Shown here piece after piece: positions 1 to 8,950 of a stretch of DNA of 64,000 nt. The notes under the pieces are model-generated. The model did no database searches, had not been told where the DNA came from, and saw only the letters and a list, made by a program, of their open reading frames with translations. Origin of the DNA: Prevotella sp. oral taxon 475. Lineage in GTDB: Bacteria; Bacteroidota; Bacteroidia; Bacteroidales; Bacteroidaceae. The translations under genes were made by a program, and so were the position numbers. How positions within the stretch are numbered: the first letter of the stretch is position 1; each line of letters begins with the position of its first letter. The DNA lies in assembly GCF_018127805.1 (NCBI RefSeq), contig NZ_CP072334.1:722001-786000 (forward strand). The letters run 5' to 3'.

Positions 1-1
1 C

Positions 2-235
2 TGCCTCTCGTGGTTGGGCTGCGATGTCTTTCTACATCTCGTCTTGGGCTTTGGCCTCAACGAGGTCTACATCATGGGAGCCCATTGGCTCTTCATCCTT
101 CCCCTCGCCATCGCTTTCCTCTTGAAGCGGTTGCCTCCTCGGTCCGCCGTTGTCCTGCGCCTTGTTCTGTTGCTGCTCACCCTTTACCTCTGGGCATACA
201 ACGGCACCCTCATTGCGGGCTTTATGCTGGCGTAA
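2..235 (+). CDS. C-terminal end of a polytopic membrane protein (partial)
   Basis: The reading frame is open from the window edge and stops at 235, so only the last 77 codons are present. The fragment holds two strongly hydrophobic helices (around LFILPLAIAFLL and LRLVLLLLTLYLW) joined by a short basic loop (KRLPPRS), as expected of a multi-pass inner-membrane protein. The tail resembles what I recall of DUF6080-type proteins of Prevotella, but this is memory, not a search. The gene's start lies upstream of the window. It is followed by about 1.6 kb of repeats, so it is the last gene of its unit. Confidence 0.6.
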   Translation, partial: CLSWLGCDVFLHLVLGFGLNEVYIMGAHWLFILPLAIAFLLKRLPPRSAVVLRLVLLLLTLYLWAYNGTLIAGFMLA

Positions 236-302
236 AATTTCTTACGATGTGCGAGAAGTCATCTCTTGTGGTGTCAATGATGCTCGCGCACAGAACACCA
301 AG

Positions 303-386
303 TACTCTTTTGCTAACAACCGCATAGCGGTTGGTCCGTTGGGTAGAGCAGGGTAGGCGAGTGAAACGAGCCTACTCTGCTCTACC
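303..386. repeat. Palindromic intergenic repeat, fragment of the 324-bp element
   Basis: Contains an inverted repeat around AACCGCATAGCGGTT followed by a longer hairpin-like stretch (TAGAGCAGGGTAGGC ... GCCTACTCTGCTCTA). The same two modules occur inside the 324-bp duplicated element at 742-1065 and 1223-1546, so this is a third, partial copy. The stretch just before it (236-302) also matches the end of the 22-bp repeat region near 1150-1222. Confidence 0.7.
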
Positions 387-396
387 ATCTGCGGAA

Positions 397-642
397 GCTA
401 CTGAACTGTTCAAAACCATCGCGGAGACCAAAATGGAGCTACTGAACTGTTCAAAACGGCCACGGAGACCAAAATGGTGCCACTGAACTGTTCAAAACCG
501 CCACCGAGACCAAAATGGTGCTACTGAGTCGCTCAAAACCGCTGCGGAGGCAAAAATGATGCTACTGAGTCGCTCAAAACGGTCGCGGAGACAAAAATGG
601 TGCTACTGAGTCGCTCAAAACCGTCAGGGAGGCAAAAATATA
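397..642. repeat. 41-bp tandem repeat array, six units
   Basis: Six consecutive units of exactly 41 bp start at 397, 438, 479, 520, 561 and 602. The shared frame is GCTACTGA, then a variable pair, then TTCAAAAC or CTCAAAAC, a variable centre, then GGAGACAAAAATGGT. The first three units carry ACTGTTC and the last three GTCGCTC, so the array is two blocks of three. No reading frame is kept. A unit of the same family opens the array at 29631-29905. Confidence 0.9.
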
Positions 643-741
643 TGCAAAGAGAAAACAAGGCCGTAGGTCTTGGTCTCTCCTCTATCGCATAGTGATTGAC
701 CCATTGGCAACTTATTCAGAACAGATGCCAAACACCCCTCG

Positions 742-1065
742 CGCTAACAACCGCGTAGCGGTTGGTCTGTTGGCAGGGCAGGGTTGGCGAGTGAAACGAG
801 CCTACCCTGTCTACGACGTGCAAAGAGAAAGCAAGGCCGTAGGTCTTGGTCTGTTTAAATCCCTTAAGTTAGAAGGTTGGAAGGATTATTTTGATCTCCT
901 GAGTTAGAGGGCTTTTCTATGAAAACAGACCAACCCCGTTGGGGTTGTTATGGGTGGGTGCCGCTTAAACAGGGTAGGCTCGTTTCACTCGCCAACCCTG
1001 CTCTACCAACGGACCAACCCTTACAGGGTTGTTTGCGCACAGTGTTCCCAATAGGTGACAAATAC
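742..1065. repeat. 324-bp intergenic element, copy 1
   Basis: Matches 1223-1546 over 324 bp with no net length change, apart from a divergent stretch of about 50 bp in the middle. It contains the palindrome AACCGCGTAGCGGTT, the inverted modules TAGGCTCG/CGAGCCTA with the arms AGGGTTGGCGAG and CTCGCCAACCCT, and CCAACCCCGTTGGGGTTG. It runs straight into 22-bp repeat units. No coding signal seen. Confidence 0.8.
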
Positions 1066-1185
1066 GAGTTCGATATATGGTAGATGACCTCATGATGCAT
1101 GAGAAATGCGATTCCGATGCATAACAAATGGCCTCGCGATGTGAAAGAGTGCTTTACGATGTACGAGAAACCACCTCTTGCGGTG
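1054..1185. repeat. 22-bp tandem repeat array, short copy
   Basis: Four regular 22-bp units (starting at 1054, 1076, 1098 and 1120) are followed by two irregular ones of 20 and 24 bp. The pattern is roughly YATRRYARATGNNNTYNCGATG, the same family as the long array at 1535-1820. It follows copy 1 of the 324-bp element exactly as the long array follows copy 2. Confidence 0.8.
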
Positions 1186-1222
1186 TAAATGATGCCTGTG
1201 CACAAAACATCAAGTGCTCTTT

Positions 1223-1546
1223 CGCTAACAACCGCGTAGCGGTTGGTCTGTTGGTAGAGCAGGGTTGGCGAGTGAAACGAGCCTACCCTGTCTACGACGT
1301 GTAAAGAGAAAGCAAGGCCGTAGGTCTTGGTCTGTTTAAATCCCTTAAGTGAGGCGGGTCGGGGAGAAGTTTTGCCCTCTTGAGTTAGAGGAGTTTTTTA
1401 TGAAAACAGACCAACCCCGTTGGGGTTGTTATGGGTGGGTGGCACTTAAACAGGGTAGGCTCGCTTCACTCGCCAACCCTGCTCTACCAACGGACCAACC
1501 CCGTTGGGGTTGTTTGCGCACAGTGTTCCCAATAGGTGACAAATAC
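1223..1546. repeat. 324-bp intergenic element, copy 2
   Basis: Direct repeat of 742-1065 with the same modules and the same length. The spacing between the two copies is filled by 22-bp repeat units, so the region reads as element, 22-bp array, element, 22-bp array. Confidence 0.8.
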
Positions 1547-1820
1547 AATTTCAATATATGGCAGATGACCTCCTGATACACGGCAAACATAAATCCAATG
1601 CATAGCAGATACGATTCCAATACATAACAAATGATTTTCTGATGCATGGCAGATGGTCTACCAATGTATGACAAATGCTATTTCGATATATGGCAGATGA
1701 CCTCATGATGCGCGGGAGATGACCTCCTGATGTGCGGGAGATGACCTCCTGATGTGCGGGAGATGACTTCCTGATACGCAAGAGGTGACTTCCCGCATAT
1801 CGGGAAGTCACCTCCGCTAT
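1535..1820. repeat. 22-bp tandem repeat array, thirteen units
   Basis: 286 bp divide exactly into thirteen 22-bp units starting at 1535. Early units follow YATRRCARATNNNNTYCNATR. Later ones become GCGGGAGATGACCTCCTGAT, and the last two carry the reverse-strand form (GGTGACTTCCCG, GGAAGTCACCTCC). Unit length never varies although sequence drifts strongly. No reading frame, no spacer-like unique segments and no cas genes, so it is not a CRISPR. The rest of 1821-1885 shows nothing recognisable. Confidence 0.9.
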
Positions 1821-1885
1821 TTTTAATGGTGATGGCACGCAGCGATTGTGCAGATGATTCCGGCAGAAGAGCATTCCGTCAGAAC

Positions 1886-2095
1886 CTAATAGCTCACCTC
1901 TCCCCAGGGCTTTTCTTCCGAGGAGTCGAATGTTTCTTCGTCTTCTTCTTCAAAGAATCCATCCTTGGCTTGTCCGCCACCGCCAGGGCCGCCACCCTGA
2001 CCAATGGGAATGGATAGAATGGTTTGGCAGATGAAGCCTTCGGAGACGGTGTTCAGTACGCTTGTGGTGGGGCGGATGTATGTTTGTTTTTTCAT
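1886..2095 (-). CDS. Small acidic protein, surface-locus family (member 1)
   Basis: 69 aa. I do not know its function. It starts with a short basic segment (KKQTYIRP), then a hydrophobic stretch (FICQTILSIPI), a glycine-rich linker (GQGGGPGGGGQ), an acidic block (FFEEEDEE) and a tail ending PWGEVSY. Two other small proteins in this window (13937-14125 and 42108-42338) share this layout: a YIxP motif near the start, the linker, the FEEDEE-type block, and, in the member at 42108, the WGxxxY ending. The gene begins 19 bp after the stop of the BspA-like gene and is surely co-transcribed with it. No transmembrane helix or clear signal peptide is seen. A short secreted or processed peptide is possible but unproven. 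Confidence 0.7.
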   Translation of the reverse strand: MKKQTYIRPTTSVLNTVSEGFICQTILSIPIGQGGGPGGGGQAKDGFFEEEDEETFDSSEEKPWGEVSY

Positions 2096-2114
2096 TGTTG
2101 GTTCCTCCTAAAGA

Positions 2115-3644
2115 TTAAAATTTATAGAATTTCTTGCCATTCACGACGTACATCTGGCCACGCTCGAGGGCATCATAATTGGTGCCCATGCGCTTACCGT
2201 CGATAGAATAGAACGTATGACGGCCGCTTTTCACATCTTGCTCCGTCTCGTTCTCGAGCTGGTGGATGTCGGTGGTGGTATGGTCATCGTCTAACACCAT
2301 AAGGAAACTCTTGGCCGGCGTGGTGCCGTTGGGACTGGAGATAAAACAGCGGAAGGGCGCGATATAGTCGTTGGTCACACCGTTCTGCACCGCCCACCAC
2401 TTGTTGCCATTGAGATAGTAGGCCTTCTTGGCATAAGCAGCGGTATTGCCCATAAATTCAGTCGTGCCGTAGAACTTCCAATCATTGTCAGAAGAGGCCA
2501 CCAAAGCAGATGTTTCAATATCCGGTGTTACGGGCACTTGCACGTTCTGCATCACAGGCAGGGTGTGATTCTGTCCGTCGGTGATGCGCACGAGATAGGG
2601 TTTGTTGGCTGAGAGGCGCGTTCCCTGCGGTACGGACGAGAAAAAGAAGGCTTTATCGCCGTTTTCGTCGATCCCCTTTTGTGTCAAGGTGTAGGCTTGC
2701 ATACCTGTGGGTAGGTCCGTGGGATAAGGTAAATAGAGCGTGCTCACCGCTTTGCCTGCCACATTGCTGAAGGTGCGGTTATATGTTGCTTTCTTGGCTG
2801 TAAAGGCGCGGGGAGCGCGGAACGACATATCGTCGCTAATAAGCAGGCTGTCGCAATAACCATCGGCACGCACGATGTTGGTTTCGTCTGCGGTTTGATC
2901 TATACTTCCACCATCCTGTCCATTCTTGTTTAGTTTGCCACAGGGATAGACATCGAAAGTAGCAGGGAGATAGATGAGGATCCGCCCTTGCAATAGGAGA
3001 TACATAAAGAATTGTTGACCGGGCAATGAACCATTCTTTTGAAAAGAGGCTGCCTTTAATTGCGTATTGGAAAGGTCGTAATACTCAATGTTGTATTGAG
3101 AAGACGGTGTAAAAGTAGAACTCCATGATTCCGATGCGGGGCGGTAGGTTCTAAAGGCTTTTGCGCCTAAAAAAGAAAGTTGAGAGCCCGCCTCGAAAGA
3201 CAAATGCTTAATCCGATGATTCATAAAAGCATCCGCTCCTATTTTTTGTACACTGGCAGGGATCACTAAGTTGTCGAAGGAAATGTCGGAAGTGTTGGCA
3301 TTGAAGGCATTGTCTCCGATCTCTTTCAGGGTGGAGGGCAAAGTGAGCGAGGAGATGCCGCAACCGGAAAATGCTGACTGTCTTATTTTAGTGACAGTGT
3401 AAGTGTTTGAGCCAACAGTCACTGTTGCCGGGATGTTGACAACGCCGCCGTTGGTCAAATCGTAACTACCACTCTTTCGTGGATTAGACACCTTATTCGG
3501 CGTACTGATGATGGTGGCCTCAGTGCCACTGACGGTAAATAGGAGGGTGAGTCCCTCGGAAACGACGCTGTGAGTCTGCGCCGATGCGTTGCCGGGCACG
3601 AGCAGTGCCGCGAGCAAAAGTAAAAAAGTAAGAGTCTGTTTCAT
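2115..3644 (-). CDS. Secreted BspA-like leucine-rich-repeat protein
   Basis: 509 aa with a classical signal peptide (MKQTLTFLLLLAALLVPGNASA). Residues of about 90-160 carry LRR_5/BspA repeats with the hallmark AFxxCxxLxxLxLPxxLxxIGxxAF, as in the treponemal and Bacteroidetes surface adhesin family. A long beta-rich region follows. The last 40 residues (YSIDGKRMG, then GQMYVVNGKKFYKF) match the tail of secreted Bacteroidetes proteins that resembles a type IX sorting domain. The protein is therefore expected at the surface or released. It is the first gene of a two-gene unit with the small acidic protein, behind a leader of nearly 400 nt containing a (GT)n tract (3645-4065). Function in adhesion is inferred from the family. 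Confidence 0.85.
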   Translation of the reverse strand: MKQTLTFLLLLAALLVPGNASAQTHSVVSEGLTLLFTVSGTEATIISTPNKVSNPRKSGSYDLTNGGVVNIPATVTVGSNTYTVTKIRQSAFSGCGISSLTLPSTLKEIGDNAFNANTSDISFDNLVIPASVQKIGADAFMNHRIKHLSFEAGSQLSFLGAKAFRTYRPASESWSSTFTPSSQYNIEYYDLSNTQLKAASFQKNGSLPGQQFFMYLLLQGRILIYLPATFDVYPCGKLNKNGQDGGSIDQTADETNIVRADGYCDSLLISDDMSFRAPRAFTAKKATYNRTFSNVAGKAVSTLYLPYPTDLPTGMQAYTLTQKGIDENGDKAFFFSSVPQGTRLSANKPYLVRITDGQNHTLPVMQNVQVPVTPDIETSALVASSDNDWKFYGTTEFMGNTAAYAKKAYYLNGNKWWAVQNGVTNDYIAPFRCFISSPNGTTPAKSFLMVLDDDHTTTDIHQLENETEQDVKSGRHTFYSIDGKRMGTNYDALERGQMYVVNGKKFYKF

Positions 3645-4033
<389 letters not shown>

Positions 4034-4065
4034 CAAAGGTAGCACAATCTTTTGAAATGAGCAAA
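4034..4065 (-). promoter_or_regulatory. Bacteroidetes promoter for the BspA-like locus
   Basis: On the minus strand: TTTG, 20 bases, TACCTTTG, a full match to the Bacteroidetes -33/-7 pattern. The surrounding sequence (ACAATCTTTT upstream and GCCGCCGTG downstream) is shared with the promoters at 15890-15921 and 42779-42810. Transcription would start just below 4030. Confidence 0.8.
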
Positions 4066-4211
4066 TATGAGGAGAGGAAAGAGAAGGCAGGAGGGAGGAA
4101 GCCACCTATAGAGAGCGAGCAGCAGTACGAATTTCGGTGCTGCGAGATGGGCGGTAAGCCGAATATTTTTCGTAAGTTTGCAAGGTAATCATTTCCACAC
4201 ATACTTTTGAC

Positions 4212-6548
4212 ATGACAGAAAGAACGCAACACACAGAAGAGAACATACAGAGATTGCAGACGTTTTTCGAGAACGAACTGTCCGTTTGGCAAGATGCACG
4301 GCAGCGATTTGAAGACCTCAGTCGGGTGCAGGTGCGAGAAATGGATGTCGACGGGTTGCAGCTGAGTCTACAATTCAACCCGGCACGCATGGTGTCGACG
4401 GGGGCGAAGATCGACCGCGAGGCATTGCAAAAACGCCCTTGCTTCCTATGCGCCGAGAATCGACCGCAGGTGCAGACACAGCTACCTCTGAACAATGACT
4501 TCTGCCTGCTCGTCAATCCCTTTCCCATCCTTCCCCAGCATTTCACCCTCCCGGCCAAACGACATCAACCGCAACTCATCCGTCAGCACTACGGATTGCT
4601 GCACGAGTTGCTATCGCACTATCCGCATCTCCTGGCTTTCTACAATGGGCCCAAGTGCGGCGCGTCGGCTCCCGACCATCTTCACTTTCAGGCCGGAACA
4701 TCAGGTCTACTACCTCTGCAACGAGATTGGGCCCGGTTGTACGAGCGACGGAAGACGTTGCTATGCTTTGACGACGGCGAACTGTCGGCCATCACGACGT
4801 TCGTCGTTCCGGCATTTGCCATCAGAAGTCGCAGTGCACTAACCGATGCGCGACTCTTCAACCGCCTTTATGAGGTTTTGCCGCAGCGCGAGGGTGAGCC
4901 TGAACCTATGCTCAACATCCTGGCTTGGCGCGAGGGTGAAGACTTTCTCTCAGTGGTCATTCCTCGCGAAAAGCATCGGCCCGACTGCTACTCGGCTCAA
5001 GGCGAAGAGCAATTCCTCGTGAGTCCCGGTGCACTCGACATGGGCGGACTCCTCATCACGCCACGCCAGGAGGATTTCCGCCGACTCACACCCGAACGGG
5101 TTGCGGCTCTCTATCACGAGGTAGGCATGCAGCTCCAAGACTTTAACAAAGTGAAAGAACAACTTTGTTCTTCTGGCGAACGCGACGCCTCGGCCTCATC
5201 CGAATTGCGACTACGTCTTGACTACAGTCACACACCGCAGGTGTCGGTGGGCATCTTGAGCGGACAAGAAGTGAACTTCGAGCTTCACGCCGACTATCGT
5301 CTCTTGCGCACCGACGACGGCGCACAGGAGCCATCCATCACAGGCCAACAACACGTCGAACTGAAAGACGGACTCATCCTTTGGAACGGGCATTCCTATG
5401 CAGAGCTCTCGTTCGTCCCCACCGACCCGCGCGCCTCGTTCTCGTTGCACAACGTCACCATTGGCGTGAACTTCCATTGGGAGCAGCAGCAAACACAGAC
5501 CTTCATCGGGAAGTTGCGGCTCGCCGTGGCCGACGGGAAGATCTACGCCATCAACCACCTCTCGGTAGAGGACTATCTCACAAGCGTTATCTCGAGCGAG
5601 ATGAGCGCCACCTCGAGCCTCGAACTACTCAAAGCGCACGCCGTGATTTCGCGCAGTTGGCTACTCTCGCAGATGGAGAATCGGGGCAAGACCCGACAAG
5701 CCTGCACCTGCCAGGAAAGCGAGGACGAGCGGATCAGATGGTACGACCGTGAAGACCACACGCTCTTCGACGTCTGTGCCGACGACCACTGCCAACGCTA
5801 CCAGGGCATCACCAAAGCCAGTCGCAGAGAAGTGGCCGAGGCCGTTCGCGCTACCGGTGGAGAGGTGCTCACGGGCGGCGGAGAGATTTGCGACGCGCGA
5901 TTCAGCAAATGTTGTGGCGGAATGGTGGAAGAATATCGCTACTGCTGGGAAGACCTGGACAAACCCTACCTCAAGGCCTTGCGCGACGCGCCCGATGCCA
6001 GGGTGGATATCGATCTCACCCGCGAGGCGGCCAGCGAGGCCTGGATAAGGAGTTCTCCCGAGGCATTCTGCAACACGCACGACGCCCGCATTCTCTCACA
6101 GGTGCTCAACGACTTCGACCAAACCACGCACGACTTCTACCGTTGGCGCGTATCCTATACCCAGGCCGAACTCTCCGAGCTCCTGCACCGCAAACTCGAC
6201 CTTGACTTCGGATCCATCAGAAACCTCATCCCCCTCGAGCGTGGCAAGAGCGGTCGGATCTCCCGACTCAAAATCATCGGTACCCACCGCACGCTCATCG
6301 TGGGCAAGGAACTCGAGATTCGCCGCGCCCTGAGCGAGAGTCATCTTTACAGTTCGGCCTTCATCGTAACGTCTGAAGAGCCCGACGCCGAGGGCATTCC
6401 GCAGCGATTCACCCTCACGGGCGCAGGATGGGGTCACGGCGTAGGTCTTTGCCAAATCGGGGCCGCCGTGATGGGCGAGCGGGGATACACCTACGATGCT
6501 ATCCTAACGCATTATTATCCCGGAGCAGAGCTCAAACGGCTCTATTAA
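4212..6548 (+). CDS. DUF4922 (HIT-like) and SpoIID domain fusion protein
   Basis: 778 aa. Residues of about 1-310 form a DUF4922 domain, a HIT-like fold with PFPILPQHFT and the histidine motif PDHLHFQAG, suggesting nucleotide binding or phosphorylase-type chemistry. The C-terminal half (about 340-778) is a SpoIID/LytB domain: the segment VEDYLTSVISSEMSA is the typical start of that domain, and the end GWGHGVGLCQIGAAVMGERGYTYDAILTHYYPG is its hallmark. SpoIID proteins are lytic transglycosylases acting on denuded peptidoglycan. There is no signal peptide, which is odd for a cell-wall enzyme, so the SpoIID part may act on cytoplasmic muropeptides. The combination is found in Bacteroidetes. A TAAGTTTG -7 element sits at 4173-4180. 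Confidence 0.85.
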   Translation: MTERTQHTEENIQRLQTFFENELSVWQDARQRFEDLSRVQVREMDVDGLQLSLQFNPARMVSTGAKIDREALQKRPCFLCAENRPQVQTQLPLNNDFCLLVNPFPILPQHFTLPAKRHQPQLIRQHYGLLHELLSHYPHLLAFYNGPKCGASAPDHLHFQAGTSGLLPLQRDWARLYERRKTLLCFDDGELSAITTFVVPAFAIRSRSALTDARLFNRLYEVLPQREGEPEPMLNILAWREGEDFLSVVIPREKHRPDCYSAQGEEQFLVSPGALDMGGLLITPRQEDFRRLTPERVAALYHEVGMQLQDFNKVKEQLCSSGERDASASSELRLRLDYSHTPQVSVGILSGQEVNFELHADYRLLRTDDGAQEPSITGQQHVELKDGLILWNGHSYAELSFVPTDPRASFSLHNVTIGVNFHWEQQQTQTFIGKLRLAVADGKIYAINHLSVEDYLTSVISSEMSATSSLELLKAHAVISRSWLLSQMENRGKTRQACTCQESEDERIRWYDREDHTLFDVCADDHCQRYQGITKASRREVAEAVRATGGEVLTGGGEICDARFSKCCGGMVEEYRYCWEDLDKPYLKALRDAPDARVDIDLTREAASEAWIRSSPEAFCNTHDARILSQVLNDFDQTTHDFYRWRVSYTQAELSELLHRKLDLDFGSIRNLIPLERGKSGRISRLKIIGTHRTLIVGKELEIRRALSESHLYSSAFIVTSEEPDAEGIPQRFTLTGAGWGHGVGLCQIGAAVMGERGYTYDAILTHYYPGAELKRLY

Positions 6549-6677
6549 AGCCATCAAACAGGCATTCTACGCTTCCCGCCCTATGGGGTGGACAGAACCG
6601 AGCAAAATAGAGCTTTTAACCAGTTGGACGGCTCAATCATTCATTCACAACAGCCCCCAACCCCCTCAAAGCACGCA

Positions 6678-7949
6678 ATGACGAAATCTCCTTGGAAATG
6701 GGTTCCTACCCTCTATCTCGGAACCGGACCGGCGCAGGTGGCCGCCACCACCCTCTCGATGTTGCTCTACAAGCAGCTTGGACTGACCAACGCCGAGATC
6801 ACTCTCTACACCGCCTGGTTTTTTCTGCCCCAGGTGTTGCGTCCCCTTTGGGCCCCGCTCATCGAGCTCACCAAAAGTAGACGCTGGTGGGTGGTGGCCA
6901 TGCAACTGCTCGTCGGGGCTGCCTTCGGCGGCGTGGCTTTCACCATTCCCACAGCCTATTGGCTGCAAGGCACGATTTGCTTTTTCCTACTGTTGGCCTT
7001 TTCGGGAGCCATCTACGACACGGCCGTCGACTCGTTCTATTCTGTCTCCCTTGACGACGATGCCCAACAACACTTCACCGGCATCCGAAGTGCCTTCTAT
7101 CGCTTCTCGATCATCTTTGCCCAAGGCTTCCTGGTGATGGTGGCCGGCAATCTGCAACTCCTCTATCGCAACAGCATCAGTCTGTCGTGGAGTTTAGTGT
7201 TCTACGCTGCCGCCGGACTCTTCATCGCCCTTTGGCTCTGGCATCGCGCCATTCTTCCCCATGCCCGAGCAGACGAGGGGCGATACGACTGGAGCGGCGA
7301 TCTGCCGGCCGACCTCTCTGACCTCTGGCACGAGATGCGGCGGCGACTTCACTCGTTCGTCACAAAGTACGAGCGACGCAGGGTGGTGGCTACACTCTTC
7401 TTCATCGTAGCCTTCCTACTGCCCGAGGCTCTACTCTCGAAGGTGTCAATGCTCTTCTTGGTCGATGCCGAACACAACGGTGGACTGGGCCTCTCGCCTC
7501 AGGAATTCGGTTGGGTGCAGGGAACCGTGGCCGTCGTGGCTCTGAGCTTAGGCAGTCTTGCGGGTGGCATCGTCGTCAATCGCGACGGTCTGCGCCGCTG
7601 GCTCTGGCCGATGACTGCCGCTACCAACCTCCCCCATCTGCTCTATCTCTACCTGGCTCTGACGCAACCCGGCGGTCTATTGCCCATCACGCTTTGCATC
7701 TTTGTCCATCAGTTCGGCTGTGCCTTCGGCACCACAGCCTATCTGCTCCAGCTCATCCACTACAGTAGGGGGCCGCACCAGACCACTCATCACCTGCTCT
7801 GCACGGCTCTTATGACCGCTTCGTTCGTACTGCCGTCGATGTTCTCGGGCGCGCTACAAATGGCGTTGGGTTATCCCGCCTTCTTCTTAATGGTGCTGGC
7901 CTGCGGAGGATTTTCCTTTCTGTCGATGGCTCTACTGCCCAAAAGATAA
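6678..7949 (+). CDS. MFS transporter (AmpG-like)
   Basis: About 423 aa with some twelve predicted membrane helices. The start MTKSPWKWVPTLYLGTGPAQ was chosen because the longer frame from 6588 adds a polar, low-complexity leader with no helix. The N-terminal region (GLTNAEITLYTAWFFLPQVLRPLWAPLIE) is the pattern of the AmpG-like branch of the major facilitator superfamily, whose best-known members import muropeptides. It follows the DUF4922-SpoIID gene by 129 bp on the same strand and is probably co-transcribed, so a role in peptidoglycan fragment recycling for both is a reasonable inference. The substrate is not proven. A strong terminator follows. Confidence 0.8.
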   Translation: MTKSPWKWVPTLYLGTGPAQVAATTLSMLLYKQLGLTNAEITLYTAWFFLPQVLRPLWAPLIELTKSRRWWVVAMQLLVGAAFGGVAFTIPTAYWLQGTICFFLLLAFSGAIYDTAVDSFYSVSLDDDAQQHFTGIRSAFYRFSIIFAQGFLVMVAGNLQLLYRNSISLSWSLVFYAAAGLFIALWLWHRAILPHARADEGRYDWSGDLPADLSDLWHEMRRRLHSFVTKYERRRVVATLFFIVAFLLPEALLSKVSMLFLVDAEHNGGLGLSPQEFGWVQGTVAVVALSLGSLAGGIVVNRDGLRRWLWPMTAATNLPHLLYLYLALTQPGGLLPITLCIFVHQFGCAFGTTAYLLQLIHYSRGPHQTTHHLLCTALMTASFVLPSMFSGALQMALGYPAFFLMVLACGGFSFLSMALLPKR

Positions 7950-7986
7950 AAAAGGTTCCATGCACATAGTATGCATGGAACCTTTT
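7950..7986. terminator. Bidirectional intrinsic terminator
   Basis: Perfect 15-bp stem AAAAGGTTCCATGCA with a 7-base loop, ending in a T run on both strands. It lies between the convergent transporter and aguB genes and can stop transcription from both sides. Confidence 0.9.
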
Positions 7987-8017
7987 CTCTTCTTCTTTCT
8001 CTGAGAAATGTTTCTTT

Positions 8018-8920
8018 TCAGTCGTCGATGAATCGGCGAGTCAGTCCCTCGTAGGCATCGATACGGCGGTCGCGCAGGAAGGGCCACCAACGGCGAACGT
8101 GCTCGCTACGGGTCAGATCAAGGGATACTACGCTGCGACACTCCTCGCTTTCGGGAGCTCGAAAGAGTAGTTCGCCCTGTGCGCCGGCCACGAACGAACT
8201 GCCCCAAAACTGGATGCCGGGCGTCTGCGCAGAGGGGTCGGACTCGTGCCCGACACGATTCACCGCCACGACGGGTAGCCCATTGGCCACGGCATGCCCA
8301 CGTTGTACTAACGTCCAAGCCTCGCGCTGCCGTTGCTGCTCGTCGGGCGCATCGGAGGCGGCATAGCCGATGGCGGTGGGATAGATGAGGAGCTGAGCCC
8401 CGCGAAGGGACATGAGTCGGGCTGCCTCGGGAAACCACTGATCCCAACACACCAACACTCCGAGTCGACCCACACTCGTATCGATAGGCTGGAAACCCAG
8501 ATCGCCGGGTGTGAAGTAGAACTTTTCGTAATAGGCCGGATCGTCCGGGATGTGCATCTTGCGATACTTGCCGGCGATGCTGCCGTCGCGCTCCAACACC
8601 ACAGCGGTGTTATGACAGAGGCCCGGGGCACGCTGCTCGAAGAGCGAGGCAACAATGACCACGCCCAGTTCGCGAGCCAGACGACCGAAGAAATCGGTTG
8701 ACGGACCTGGAATCGATTCGGCCAAGCCGAACGTATCGACATCTTCCGTCTGGCAAAAGTACAACGAGTTGTGCAATTCTTGTAGCACGATGAGCTGTGC
8801 TCCCTGGGCAACCAACTGCCGAATTCCCTCGGCCAGTCGACTCATATTGTCGGCTTTCTCGGCTGAGTTGTGTTGCTGAATGATTCCCACCTTCAGCGTC
8901 TTTTCTGTTTCTTTCGTCAT
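8018..8920 (-). CDS. aguB: N-carbamoylputrescine amidase
   Basis: 300 aa nitrilase-superfamily hydrolase that converts N-carbamoylputrescine to putrescine, CO2 and ammonia in the cytoplasm. The catalytic triad is visible: Glu in VLQELHNS (about residue 48), Lys in YRKMHIPDD (about 121) and Cys in VLVCWDQWFPE (about 158). The CWDQWFPEAAR context and the C-terminal RWWPFLRDRRID are typical of AguB rather than other nitrilases. The ATG at 8920 is preferred over an upstream TTG at 8938. It lies 30 bp after aguA, so the two steps from agmatine to putrescine are made from one transcript. Confidence 0.93.
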   Translation of the reverse strand: MTKETEKTLKVGIIQQHNSAEKADNMSRLAEGIRQLVAQGAQLIVLQELHNSLYFCQTEDVDTFGLAESIPGPSTDFFGRLARELGVVIVASLFEQRAPGLCHNTAVVLERDGSIAGKYRKMHIPDDPAYYEKFYFTPGDLGFQPIDTSVGRLGVLVCWDQWFPEAARLMSLRGAQLLIYPTAIGYAASDAPDEQQRQREAWTLVQRGHAVANGLPVVAVNRVGHESDPSAQTPGIQFWGSSFVAGAQGELLFRAPESEECRSVVSLDLTRSEHVRRWWPFLRDRRIDAYEGLTRRFIDD

Positions 8921-8950
8921 GTTGTTCTTCTTTTTCAAAACTGTTGTTCC

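Noticed and set aside
1535..1820. CRISPR array
   Set aside because: Units are contiguous with no unique spacers, the length is only 22 bp, and no cas genes are present.
6588..6677. Upstream start of the MFS transporter
   Set aside because: The added 30 residues are polar and rich in Gln, Pro and Ser, unlike any transporter N-terminus; MTKSPWKW is followed directly by the first helix.
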